DNA of 28,125 nt from a virus. Shown piece by piece: positions 13,166 through 20,094 of the stretch. The notes under the pieces are model-generated. The model saw nothing but the letters and a program-made list of their open reading frames with translations. It was not told the origin of the DNA and did no database searches. The stretch lies in the IMG/VR virus record IMGVR_UViG_3300028025_002488, positions 1 through 28,125 of that record, one strand, 5' to 3'. Both the position numbers and the translations under genes were made by a program. Positions within the stretch are counted from its first letter, which is position 1. Every line of letters begins with the position of its first letter.

Positions 13166-13582
13166 ATGAAAGAACGATATAACGCAGCACATAAAGCATG
13201 GTTTGAAGAACAATATCCAAATGCTTGGAAGGATGGACTTTATTCGCCTCCACCGGTGCCATCAGTAGCTAAAGCCAATGGATTGACGAAGTATATCACA
13301 AACTTTCTATTCTGGAAAGGTCACAGAGCAACACGTGTAAATGTTCAAGGCAGGATCGTAAAGGGTAAATGGATTTCGTCAACAACAAGGAAAGGAACTG
13401 CGGATATTTCAGCGACAATCAAAGGTAGATCAGTCATGATAGAAATTAAGGTAGGTTCAGACAGACCAAGACCAGAGCAGTTACAAGAGCAGGAAAGGGA
13501 GAGGCGAAGTGGTGGTATTTATGAATTCATAAGGACTGCAGATGAGTTTTTGGAACTTTATGATAAAGTTGTAAATTTGTGA
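13166..13582 (+). CDS. VRR-NUC domain nuclease
   Basis: This 138-residue protein has in its second half the VRR-NUC form of the PD-(D/E)XK fold. KGTADISATIKGRSVMIEIK carries Asp80, Glu93 and Lys95, and is followed by PRPEQLQEQERERRSGG with a conserved Gln and Arg/Gly. The N-terminal part (NAAHKAWFEEQYPNAWKDGL, SVAKANGLTKYITNFLFWKG) resembles the first helix of the domain, which binds branched or flap DNA. Phage members act as stand-alone Holliday-junction or repair nucleases. It is separated from its neighbours by hairpins on both sides (13125-13155 and 13588-13698). Confidence 0.8.
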   Translation: MKERYNAAHKAWFEEQYPNAWKDGLYSPPPVPSVAKANGLTKYITNFLFWKGHRATRVNVQGRIVKGKWISSTTRKGTADISATIKGRSVMIEIKVGSDRPRPEQLQEQERERRSGGIYEFIRTADEFLELYDKVVNL

Positions 13583-13587
13583 TGAAT

Positions 13588-13698
13588 CTGATGACGTGAA
13601 ACCCATCAGGTAATAAAAAACATTAATGCCCAAAATGGCAGGGAGGTTGCGCAAAAGCGTTTCCGGTTTCACCCCTGCTGTTTTGGGTTTCTTTTTTT
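13588..13698 (+). ncRNA. Structured intergenic RNA with pseudoknot-type pairing and terminal terminator
   Basis: Three helices and one long-range pairing can be drawn. P1 pairs 13588-13593 (CTGATG) with 13604-13609 (CATCAG), leaving a 10-base loop. P2 is 15 bp long, 13629-13643 with 13673-13687, including two G-U pairs. P3 lies inside the P2 loop: GG 13645-13646 with CC 13663-13664, then 13649-13652 with 13657-13660 around an AAAA loop. The P1 loop 13596-13603 (GTGAAACC) is exactly complementary to 13665-13672 (GGTTTCAC), next to the P2 3' arm. P2 is followed by a T-run ending at the ATG of the HNH gene. This could be a leader control element or a free phage RNA. No known Rfam class is recognised. 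Confidence 0.55.
13629..13698 (+). terminator. Intrinsic terminator with long stem, ending at the HNH start codon
   Basis: A 15-bp stem (13629-13643 with 13673-13687) is followed by tttctttttttat. The last T-run base is next to the ATG at 13699. The loop is unusually long (29 bases) and contains its own small hairpin. Confidence 0.65.
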
Positions 13699-14283
13699 AT
13701 GCAAGTATGTAAAAAATGCGGAAGTACAAACATCATTTTACAAGATGTTGAATTCAAACAATTTTTTGGATGCTATGATTGTGGTGAACATGGTAAGACT
13801 TACGATTATGGTGTATGTTGTAAGTCAGAAAATCTAACACATATCATGGTTGAGCAATCAAATGGCTCTTGGGTTAGAAAAACCGCTTGTAAGAATTGTA
13901 AAATAGTAAAAGGAAAAGCAATCCCAAAGGGTACAGACTACCAAACATTACCACATTTGACAAAAGAAAGACGTGAAGAATACCAAAAAAATCATGATCG
14001 TGTTTCTAATCTGTATTACGAAATAGTAAGACAATTTAATGAAGAATTAAAAAGAAGAAATCAACTTGAATGGAAAGCCATTTATGATACTTACATAAAA
14101 TCTGAAAAGTGGAGGCAGAAAGCTGCCATTGTTAGAAAAAGAGATAATAACATTTGCCAAGCGTGTTTATCTGCTCCTGCACAAGCCGTACACCATTTAA
14201 GTTATCGTAATTTAACAAATGAACCATTATTTGAATTGGTATCTGTTTGCCATGCTTGTCATTCCCAAATACATAACCATTAA
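13699..14283 (+). CDS. HNH endonuclease with N-terminal zinc-ribbon region
   Basis: This is a 194-residue protein. The N-terminal third has Cys pairs C4-x2-C7, C25-x2-C28, C40-C41 and C64-x2-C67, likely zinc ribbons for DNA binding. A basic helical linker (about 88-130) follows. The C-terminal domain is HNH: YIKSEKWRQKAAIVRKRDNN, CQAC (153-156), VHHLSYRNLTNE (His165/166) and CHACHSQIH (Cys184, Cys187, His188, His192). The size and layout fit a free-standing phage or homing-type HNH nuclease. Codon use is more A/T-rich than in the structural genes, and it lies between a structured RNA and the primase gene, so it may be a mobile insertion. Confidence 0.85.
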   Translation: MQVCKKCGSTNIILQDVEFKQFFGCYDCGEHGKTYDYGVCCKSENLTHIMVEQSNGSWVRKTACKNCKIVKGKAIPKGTDYQTLPHLTKERREEYQKNHDRVSNLYYEIVRQFNEELKRRNQLEWKAIYDTYIKSEKWRQKAAIVRKRDNNICQACLSAPAQAVHHLSYRNLTNEPLFELVSVCHACHSQIHNH

Positions 14284-14295
14284 CTTTACTACCCG

Positions 14296-16545
14296 ATGAT
14301 AGAACAATATTATAACGATTACGCAGAGTTAGGGTTATTCCCCATTGGTGTTAATTGGGATGCAGAGAAGAAATCAACTTACCACCCAGTAGGATGGGAG
14401 AACGCAACGGAATTATTCCCCTTAAATAATACCCATAATGGATTAATGGTCAGAATTGATGATGACTATGGATGCCTTGACTTTGACCTAAAGAATACCC
14501 AAAATAAGGACATATTTAACCAATGGAAGGCAATCGTAATAAATACAATGCCTGATGTATATGATAAATTATACATTGAAGAAACACGAAATAAAGGGTA
14601 TCACGTTTGGTTTAAATACACAGGACTAACGCATAAAACAGGCATAGCCAAATCTGAGGAAGGTGCTGAAGTCATCGCAGTTTACTGCAAACGTAAACTG
14701 ATTTACACATACCCTACTCCAGGGTATTCTCTTTACCACCAATCAATGGAGGATGTTGGGTACCTGACATCAAAGGAATACCAATACTTAGTTGAGACAA
14801 GTCAGCTATTCAATGAGTATAAACCAAAATACGACCCAAATAAGAAGGCGGTAAATTACCCAATAGAACATCAAGATGTTCTGATGAAATTCGATAAAGT
14901 GCTATCTGATGAGAATTTTACTCAGATACTTAATGAGATAGGTCTTGAGCAAGTACATGATTTTAGGTACAAGCAGAAAGATTCGTTTGTGGCATTTAGA
15001 CGTAAAGGATCAGAGGCTTTATATTCTGCAAAAGTTTATTATAAAAGTAAAAGAATGATGCTATTTACGGCATCAATGCCAGAATACCCATCGTGGCACG
15101 ATAAAGAAGAATATAAAATATGGTCTCTTCCCCCATCGTTTATCTTGTTTTATAAGAATGATAGAGACTGGGATGCAACTGTTGAAGTATGCAAAATGAT
15201 ACTTGATGCTCAAGGCGAAGAATTACCAATAGTGGAAAATGAAATAAAATTTCCATTAGATGTATTTCCTAATGTTATAGCTAAATCAATCCTTGAAGTT
15301 TCAGAGGCAAGATCACTTGCTCCTCAATTTGTTGCCACGGCAGGACTTTGGACAATAAGCAGTTTAGCAGGAGATAGGTATTTTTCTGATTTCAATGGGG
15401 ATGGGAAAAACATACTTTTCTGCTTAATGATTGCTCCAGTCTCTGTTGGTAAAACTCCTGCTTATAAAGTAATGTGTGAAACACCACTAAAAAGAATACA
15501 AGAAGAAGGTGATAAAAAGTTTAACGAAGAATTAAAGGAATGGATATTAAAAAAGTCTAAATCACAAAAAGACAAACAATCTTTTGATGAGCCAAGACCA
15601 AAAAGATATATCCCAATAATTGTGGATGGTACTACTGAAGGCTATATAAGTAAATCTATGCACCAAAAAAATGGTATGGGTGTATACCAAGATGAAGCCG
15701 AAACTATTTTAAACGCAGGAGGTTACAAGAAAAGCAATGATTCAATATCATTCTTTACACAGGCTTTCTCTGGTGGCAGGATTACACAAATACGTGCAGA
15801 TGAAACACTTGAAAGGGTTGTACCTAACCTTAATTTAAACTTACTTATGGGTACTCAACCAAGCCGATTGAAAAATATATTTACTGATGATAGGCTTGAG
15901 AGCGGATTCGCATCAAGGTTTTTAATGGTTGATTCTGATTACATTTTATTGAATATTGATGAAGACCCATTCAGCCAAAAAAAGGAGATGTGTAGTGAAT
16001 GGGTTCAGATAGTTGAAGACTTGTATTCCATTGGTTATCAATACAATAACGATGTTTTAGTAAAGCAAAGGATTAGGATAACTGAGGAAGGTAAAAATGT
16101 TTTTAGGCATTACAATAAACAAATAAAAGGTGAGGCAAATAATCGAATAAAAAACAAATCAGAAGGATTTATCATGGGTACAGAGGCTAAAATGTCCGCA
16201 TACCTTCCAAGGCTTTGCCAAGTACTTGCAATTATGAATGATATAGTAAACCCAATAATTGATGATAAAACAGTACACAATGCATACAGATTGTACAGAT
16301 ACTATGCAGAAAACACAATTAGGATTATTGGTGGACTAATTAATGAAATTAACACAGGATTAAATAAAGAATCACAAAAACTTTATGATCTGCTGCCTGA
16401 TGAATTTACATCTAAACAAGCAAAAGAGATTTGTAAAATAAATAATTTACCAGAACGTAAGTTTGAAATTACAATGAAGAAAAAGGATTTCGCAAGTATG
16501 TTTAAACAAGAAGGAAGGGGTAAATTTAGCAAAATAGTGCCATAA
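14296..16545 (+). CDS. Bifunctional primase-helicase (AEP prim-pol plus DUF3987-like ATPase)
   Basis: This is a 749-residue protein. Residues ~1-170 look like an archaeo-eukaryotic primase/polymerase domain: IDDDYGCLDFDLKN with Asp62 and Asp64, NKGYHVWFKY with His103, and GAEVIAVYCKRKLIYTYP for the later metal/nucleotide strand. Residues ~315-720 resemble the DUF3987 ATPase: FPNVIAKSILEVSEARSLAP, Walker A APVSVGKT (380-387), QDEAETIL as probable Walker B, and a later RLESGFASRFLMVD arginine segment. Such fusions prime and unwind at phage origins. The gene sits directly upstream of the iteron region 16546-16846, its probable site of action. The domain order is clear; the exact helicase class is inferred. 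Confidence 0.8.
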   Translation: MIEQYYNDYAELGLFPIGVNWDAEKKSTYHPVGWENATELFPLNNTHNGLMVRIDDDYGCLDFDLKNTQNKDIFNQWKAIVINTMPDVYDKLYIEETRNKGYHVWFKYTGLTHKTGIAKSEEGAEVIAVYCKRKLIYTYPTPGYSLYHQSMEDVGYLTSKEYQYLVETSQLFNEYKPKYDPNKKAVNYPIEHQDVLMKFDKVLSDENFTQILNEIGLEQVHDFRYKQKDSFVAFRRKGSEALYSAKVYYKSKRMMLFTASMPEYPSWHDKEEYKIWSLPPSFILFYKNDRDWDATVEVCKMILDAQGEELPIVENEIKFPLDVFPNVIAKSILEVSEARSLAPQFVATAGLWTISSLAGDRYFSDFNGDGKNILFCLMIAPVSVGKTPAYKVMCETPLKRIQEEGDKKFNEELKEWILKKSKSQKDKQSFDEPRPKRYIPIIVDGTTEGYISKSMHQKNGMGVYQDEAETILNAGGYKKSNDSISFFTQAFSGGRITQIRADETLERVVPNLNLNLLMGTQPSRLKNIFTDDRLESGFASRFLMVDSDYILLNIDEDPFSQKKEMCSEWVQIVEDLYSIGYQYNNDVLVKQRIRITEEGKNVFRHYNKQIKGEANNRIKNKSEGFIMGTEAKMSAYLPRLCQVLAIMNDIVNPIIDDKTVHNAYRLYRYYAENTIRIIGGLINEINTGLNKESQKLYDLLPDEFTSKQAKEICKINNLPERKFEITMKKKDFASMFKQEGRGKFSKIVP

Positions 16546-16554
16546 ATGCCAAAG

Positions 16555-16649
16555 TTTTACACCATTTACACTAAGTTTACACCTATTTGGTGTAAAAGCA
16601 AACGCAGTCCCACATTGAGTTTGAGGCACTTTTACACCATTTACACTAA
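16555..16649 (+). repeat. 20-base direct repeat, left arm of the iteron region
   Basis: ttttacaccatttacactaa occurs exactly at 16555-16574 and 16630-16649. Between the copies, 16576-16596 forms an inverted repeat of two 8-mers around TATTT. Confidence 0.85.
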
Positions 16650-16740
16650 AATCTCTATTAATATATATTTATATATATATATATTATATACAAAAATGGT
16701 GTAAATGGTGTAAAACACGCTGAAACGCAGTCCCACATTG
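16600..16740 (+). repeat. 18-base direct repeat on both sides of the AT tract
   Basis: AAACGCAGTCCCACATTG occurs exactly at 16600-16617 and 16723-16740. It contains no iteron core, so it may be a second protein-binding site. Confidence 0.85.
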
Positions 16741-16760
16741 GTTTTCCTTTTACACTAACA

Positions 16761-16800
16761 TGGTGTAAATGTGGTGTAAATGGTGTAAATGCGGTGTAAA
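16761..16800 (+). repeat. Two 20-bp tandem iterons
   Basis: 16761-16780 and 16781-16800 are the same 20-bp unit (TGGTGTAAATG, then T or C, then GGTGTAAA) with a single T/C difference. The 20-bp period is close to two helical turns, so bound proteins would sit on one face of the DNA. Confidence 0.85.
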
Positions 16801-16833
16801 AAAAATATTTCGCCATAAATATCCAAATCTGAT

Positions 16834-16841
16834 TAATTTTG
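16834..16841 (+). promoter_or_regulatory. Possible -7 promoter element upstream of the packaging operon
   Basis: TAATTTTG fits TAnnTTTG and ends 5 bases before the ATG at 16847. If used, the transcript would be nearly leaderless. No -33 box is seen at the normal spacing. Confidence 0.3.
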
Positions 16842-16846
16842 TTTAA

Positions 16847-17053
16847 ATGGCAAAGAAAGGCTTTTACATACGGCATAATACAAAAGACAATAGCATAATG
16901 CTCAATGTCTTTGTAAGCGATTTTAAGGCGTATTTAGACACTTTGCAAACAAATGATGGTTGGGTTAAGCTAAGGATATTTGAGAGGCAAGAAGTGGATG
17001 CTAAAGGCTTCACGCATGATATGCAGGCGATACAGATGAAAACTGAAAACTGA
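16847..17053 (+). CDS. Small protein at the head of the packaging operon (unknown function)
   Basis: This 68-residue protein begins MAKKGFYIRHNTKDNSIMLN. It looks like a compact alpha/beta domain: strand FYIRHN, strand IMLNVFV, helix SDFKAYLDTL, strand WVKLRIF, and a final strand MQAIQM. There are no Cys or membrane segments. It starts just downstream of the iteron region, and its stop overlaps the TerS start (TGATG). It might bind the iterons or help TerS, but no family is recognised. Confidence 0.6.
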   Translation: MAKKGFYIRHNTKDNSIMLNVFVSDFKAYLDTLQTNDGWVKLRIFERQEVDAKGFTHDMQAIQMKTEN

Positions 17054-17442
17054 TGGGGAAAAAGACAATATTGCACAATGATTTGAAAAAAGAGGCTTTC
17101 ATCAAAGCGTTTCAAAATAACTATGGAAATATAACTCAATCCGTTGAGGCTGCTGGTGTTTCAAGGGGGATGTATTATCAATGGGTAAAGGATGATCCCG
17201 AATTCCTTGCACGTATTGAGGCAATCGAACCAAAGGAGATAAAGAAGGATTTCATTGAAAACGCACTTCTCAAGAAAATCCGTGAAGGCGATACCGCTGC
17301 CATCATTTTTGCAAGTAAAACGCAGCTGAAGGATAGAGGGTACATCGAACGACAGGAATTGACTGGAGCCGATGGCGATAAATTGGGAGCATTCACAGTA
17401 GAAATCATCAATGGGGCAACCGCTGAAAATACAGACAAGTAG
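17053..17442 (+). CDS. terS: Terminase small subunit
   Basis: This is a 129-residue protein. The N-terminal helix-turn-helix, FIKAFQNNYGNITQSVEAAG then VSRGMYYQWVKDDPEFLARI, is the standard DNA-recognition domain of small terminase subunits. A central helix follows (about 58-95, IENALLKKIREGDTAAIIFA), then KTQLKDRGYIERQELTGADG, which recurs in many small terminases just before the C-terminal TerL-binding tail. It recognises the packaging site and delivers DNA to TerL. The start overlaps the upstream stop (TGATG), and its end overlaps TerL by 32 bases. Confidence 0.8.
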   Translation: MGKKTILHNDLKKEAFIKAFQNNYGNITQSVEAAGVSRGMYYQWVKDDPEFLARIEAIEPKEIKKDFIENALLKKIREGDTAAIIFASKTQLKDRGYIERQELTGADGDKLGAFTVEIINGATAENTDK

Positions 17443-18559
17443 AGTATTCGAACTATTAAAGGATTCGTCTACCCGTATCACTGTGATGCAGGGCGGATCA
17501 CGTTCGGGTAAAACGTACAACATAATCCTGTGGTTTGTTATTAAACTTTTACAGGAACGTGGCAAAACCCTTTCGATTGTGAGGCAGTCACTTCCGAGCA
17601 TTAAGGGTTCGGTGCTGCGTGATTTCATTGAGATTCTGCTCAAGATGGGTATTTACGATGAATCGAACCACAATAAGACCGAGCAGACTTACAATCTCAA
17701 TGGGAACCTGGTTGAGTTCGTTTCCGTTGACCAACCGCATAAAATACGTGGTCGTAAACGTACCTACTTATTTATGAACGAATGCACCGAGATGTCTTAT
17801 GAGGCATGGGTGCAGCTTACAATGAGGACTGAGGGTAAAATTGTTCTCGACTATAACCCATCAGATGAATATCATTGGGTATTCGATAAAGTAATCCCAA
17901 GGGATGATGCTGATTTCTTCATTACCACGTACAAAGACAATCCATTCTTGCCGAAGGAACTCGTGGCTGAGATTGAACGCCTCAAGGATGCAGACGAAAA
18001 CTACTGGCTTGTCTATGGATTAGGGCAAAAGGGAAATCAGAACGATACTGTTTACACCCATTGGAGGCCAGTGACGAAGATGCCTGAAGGTGAGACCGTT
18101 TACGGCTTGGACTTTGGATTCAACAACCCCTCCGCTATGGTTAAGGTGGTATTTTATGATGGTGGTATTTACGCAGAGGAGATGCTCTATGAAACTAAGC
18201 TAACAACAAATGACCTTGTAGAACGTATTAAGAATCTTGGTATTTCAGCATACGATGAGATATTCTGCGATTCAGCCGAGCCGAAGACCATTGAGGAACT
18301 TGTGAGGAATGGGTTTAATGCGAAGCCTTCAAATAAAGATGTGTTTGTTGGTATTCAAAAGATAAAATCTTTACCTTTCTTTGTGTTGGATACATCAGCC
18401 AACTTAATCAAGGAACTGAAGAACTATAAGTGGAAAACGGATAAGAACGGCAAACGATTAGATGAGCCTGTGAAATTCATGGATCACGCAATAGACGGAC
18501 TTCGATATAGTGTATATACGAAATTAAACGCACCTCAGTTGACCTGGGGTATAATGTAA
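17411..18559 (+). CDS. terL: Terminase large subunit (packaging ATPase-nuclease)
   Basis: This is a 382-residue protein. Walker A is GGSRSGKT (28-35). The Walker B-like strand is TYLFMNECTE with Glu124, where the usual Asp before Glu is Asn123, as often in this terminase group. KIVLDYNPSDEYHW (143-156) is the coupling motif region. The C-terminal RNase-H-like nuclease has acidic residues in YGLDFGF (Asp234), IFCDSAEP (Asp287) and DHAIDGLRY (Asp362). It powers DNA entry through the portal and cuts genome ends. The length is near the lower end for the family (about 400-430). The ATG at 17411 lies inside terS. Confidence 0.95.
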   Translation: MGQPLKIQTSRVFELLKDSSTRITVMQGGSRSGKTYNIILWFVIKLLQERGKTLSIVRQSLPSIKGSVLRDFIEILLKMGIYDESNHNKTEQTYNLNGNLVEFVSVDQPHKIRGRKRTYLFMNECTEMSYEAWVQLTMRTEGKIVLDYNPSDEYHWVFDKVIPRDDADFFITTYKDNPFLPKELVAEIERLKDADENYWLVYGLGQKGNQNDTVYTHWRPVTKMPEGETVYGLDFGFNNPSAMVKVVFYDGGIYAEEMLYETKLTTNDLVERIKNLGISAYDEIFCDSAEPKTIEELVRNGFNAKPSNKDVFVGIQKIKSLPFFVLDTSANLIKELKNYKWKTDKNGKRLDEPVKFMDHAIDGLRYSVYTKLNAPQLTWGIM

Positions 18560-18563
18560 TCAT

Positions 18564-19940
18564 ATGGGTATTTTAGATATATTCAAAAAGAAAGGACTCA
18601 ATCCGAATATCGGAGCGCAAAGAGAAGTACAATCCGTTAATGGTGTTGTACTTCAGCCGTTTTACTCAGAGGCATATGTGACTGATGGATACATGGGTAA
18701 CTCCGATGTTTACTCAATCGTTACCTTTCTTGCACGGAAAGCGGGGTCAATCCCTTGGTACGTTTACAAGATGAAGACAGGAGAGAAGGCAAAGACATCA
18801 TTGGAACGTTATAAGCAACTCTCAAAGGGTCTGCACAATAAAGGTGCGTTTGAACGTGCCTTGATGGAGAGAAAGAACGCCTATGAGGAAAACATGGTGA
18901 CTAATTCACCTTTGGCTAAGTTATTGGAGAAACCGAATCCACAACAGGCTCAAGACCAGTTCTTTCAGAACTTGTTTGGATATCGGATATTGAGCGGTGA
19001 GGGTAACATCTACGGGAACGATGGAAACATTGAGAATGGTAAATTCGTTGAGCTAAACGTTCTGCCCACTCAGTTCCTTGAGATTTACCCTGATCCGAAC
19101 GACCTTTACGGGTTATTAGGTTATAAACTCATGGTGGCTCAAGGTATCAACATACCAAAATCGAATGTCTGCCATTGGAAGTCATGGAATCCAGACTTTA
19201 ACGATGTGACTCGTTCACACCTTAGAGGCGTTTCACCACTGCGTTCAGCGTGGAAACTCTTGAGGATGTCGAACAACGCAGCGGATGCATCAGCTAAGAT
19301 GACTCAGAATGGTGGTGCGAAGGGTGCGCTCGTTCCTCAGCCTGTGAATAACAACATCCCTCAAATGACTCCAGAACAGGCATCAATAATACAACGTGCC
19401 ATCAATGAGCGGATAAATGGAACTGATAATAAAGGCTCAGTTGGAGTGATGCAATACCCGTACAACTATCTCAATTTCGGGTTGTCATCGGTTGACATGG
19501 AACTTGTGAAGACTCTTCAGATGACACTGCATCAATGGTGTCGGGTATTCGGTATGCCTATTGTGTTGTTTGATACTGACACTTCATCTTACAATAACTA
19601 CACCAATGGTATGCGTGATCTCATCACTAACACCATTGCACCACTTTGTGCTGAATTAAGGGATGAATTAAATGCTTGGCTCGTTCCAAGGTTCGGTGAA
19701 AATGTTTACATTGATTTTGACATATCTGCACTCCCAGAACTCCAAAGCGACATGGAAAAGATGGTTTCTCAGCTCAAACAAGCCGATTGGCTGACCTTTG
19801 ATGAGAAGAGGACTGCAATGGGTTATGAAGAAAAGGGTGGTGCTTATGCCTCATCCTATGTGAGCGGAGGCATGATGCCACTTGAGATGTCAATGATGGA
19901 TTTAACTGTACCTGATGACAATAATGGAAATGGTATATGA
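18564..19940 (+). CDS. Portal protein (HK97-type)
   Basis: This 458-residue protein forms the dodecameric ring at the capsid vertex through which DNA passes. Recognisable parts are the N-terminal DVYSIVTFLARKAGSIPWYV, the FFQNLFGYRILSGEGNIYGN clip/stem region, VCHWKSWNPDFNDVTRSHLR then GVSPLRSAWKLLRM, and the C-terminal FGMPIVLFDTDTSSYNNYTN then IAPLCAELRDELNAWLVPRF. All are typical of Phage_portal (HK97 gp3) proteins. The length is within the normal range. It starts 4 bases after terL and ends overlapping a small ORF at 19930. Confidence 0.92.
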   Translation: MGILDIFKKKGLNPNIGAQREVQSVNGVVLQPFYSEAYVTDGYMGNSDVYSIVTFLARKAGSIPWYVYKMKTGEKAKTSLERYKQLSKGLHNKGAFERALMERKNAYEENMVTNSPLAKLLEKPNPQQAQDQFFQNLFGYRILSGEGNIYGNDGNIENGKFVELNVLPTQFLEIYPDPNDLYGLLGYKLMVAQGINIPKSNVCHWKSWNPDFNDVTRSHLRGVSPLRSAWKLLRMSNNAADASAKMTQNGGAKGALVPQPVNNNIPQMTPEQASIIQRAINERINGTDNKGSVGVMQYPYNYLNFGLSSVDMELVKTLQMTLHQWCRVFGMPIVLFDTDTSSYNNYTNGMRDLITNTIAPLCAELRDELNAWLVPRFGENVYIDFDISALPELQSDMEKMVSQLKQADWLTFDEKRTAMGYEEKGGAYASSYVSGGMMPLEMSMMDLTVPDDNNGNGI

Positions 19941-20094
19941 GAAATACCCAAAAACGCAGTCTGAAAGGACTTGCATCGTGGAAAAGAGGATGATGGATGC
20001 ATTAAGGGCATCATATAAACAAAAGTTGGAAAATGAACGCAAAGCAGCGGAAGGAATATTGGATGAAAACGGAGAGACTCAGAGCAGGTCTTGA
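19930..20094 (+). CDS. 54-residue charged protein between portal and MuF genes
   Basis: From ATG at 19930, the protein begins MVYEKYPKTQSERTCIVEKR and continues MMDALRASYKQKLENERKAA and EGILDENGETQSRS. ATGs at 19915 or 19924 would lengthen it to 59 or 56 residues. It is helical and highly charged. It overlaps the portal stop by 11 bases and runs 62 bases into the MuF-like gene in another frame. The near-empty 92-base gap between portal and MuF genes, and the sensible composition, favour a real gene. The long overlap counts against it. No family is recognised. Confidence 0.4.
   Translation: MVYEKYPKTQSERTCIVEKRMMDALRASYKQKLENERKAAEGILDENGETQSRS

Larger units (their letters stand above)
16546..16846. 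other. Probable replication origin: iterons flanking an AT-only tract
   Basis: This 301-base stretch has no credible gene. It holds 13 copies of the 8-mer GGTGTAAA or its complement TTTACACC (10 exact, 3 ending in T). Plus-sense copies (GGTGTAAA) start at 16589, 16698, 16707, 16762, 16773, 16782 and 16793. Complement copies start at 16556, 16565, 16576, 16631, 16640 and 16749, with 16565, 16640 and 16749 the variants. A 35-base pure A/T tract (16656-16690) lies between a complement pair on its left and a plus-sense pair on its right. An 18-base direct repeat (16600-16617, 16723-16740) flanks it. The iteron plus AT-rich unwinding layout beside a primase-helicase gene is typical of origins. A packaging (cos/pac) site next to terminase, or a regulator operator array, is the alternative. 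Confidence 0.7.

Noticed and set aside
13588-13698. tRNA-like or attC-like reading of the hairpins
   Set aside because: There is no acceptor stem, T-loop consensus or anticodon arm, and no integron R/L box sequences; the helices fit a pseudoknot plus terminator better.
16546-16846. CRISPR array
   Set aside because: The repeats are 8-20 bases, in both orientations and with tiny irregular gaps, without spacer-sized units.
16447-16876. Minus-strand ORFs across the iteron region
   Set aside because: Their sequence is made of translated iterons (repeated FTPFTP-type residues) and A/T tract, not a protein.
17161-17643. 160-residue minus-strand ORF opposite terS/terL
   Set aside because: It is antisense to two clearly recognised terminase genes with overlapping frames.
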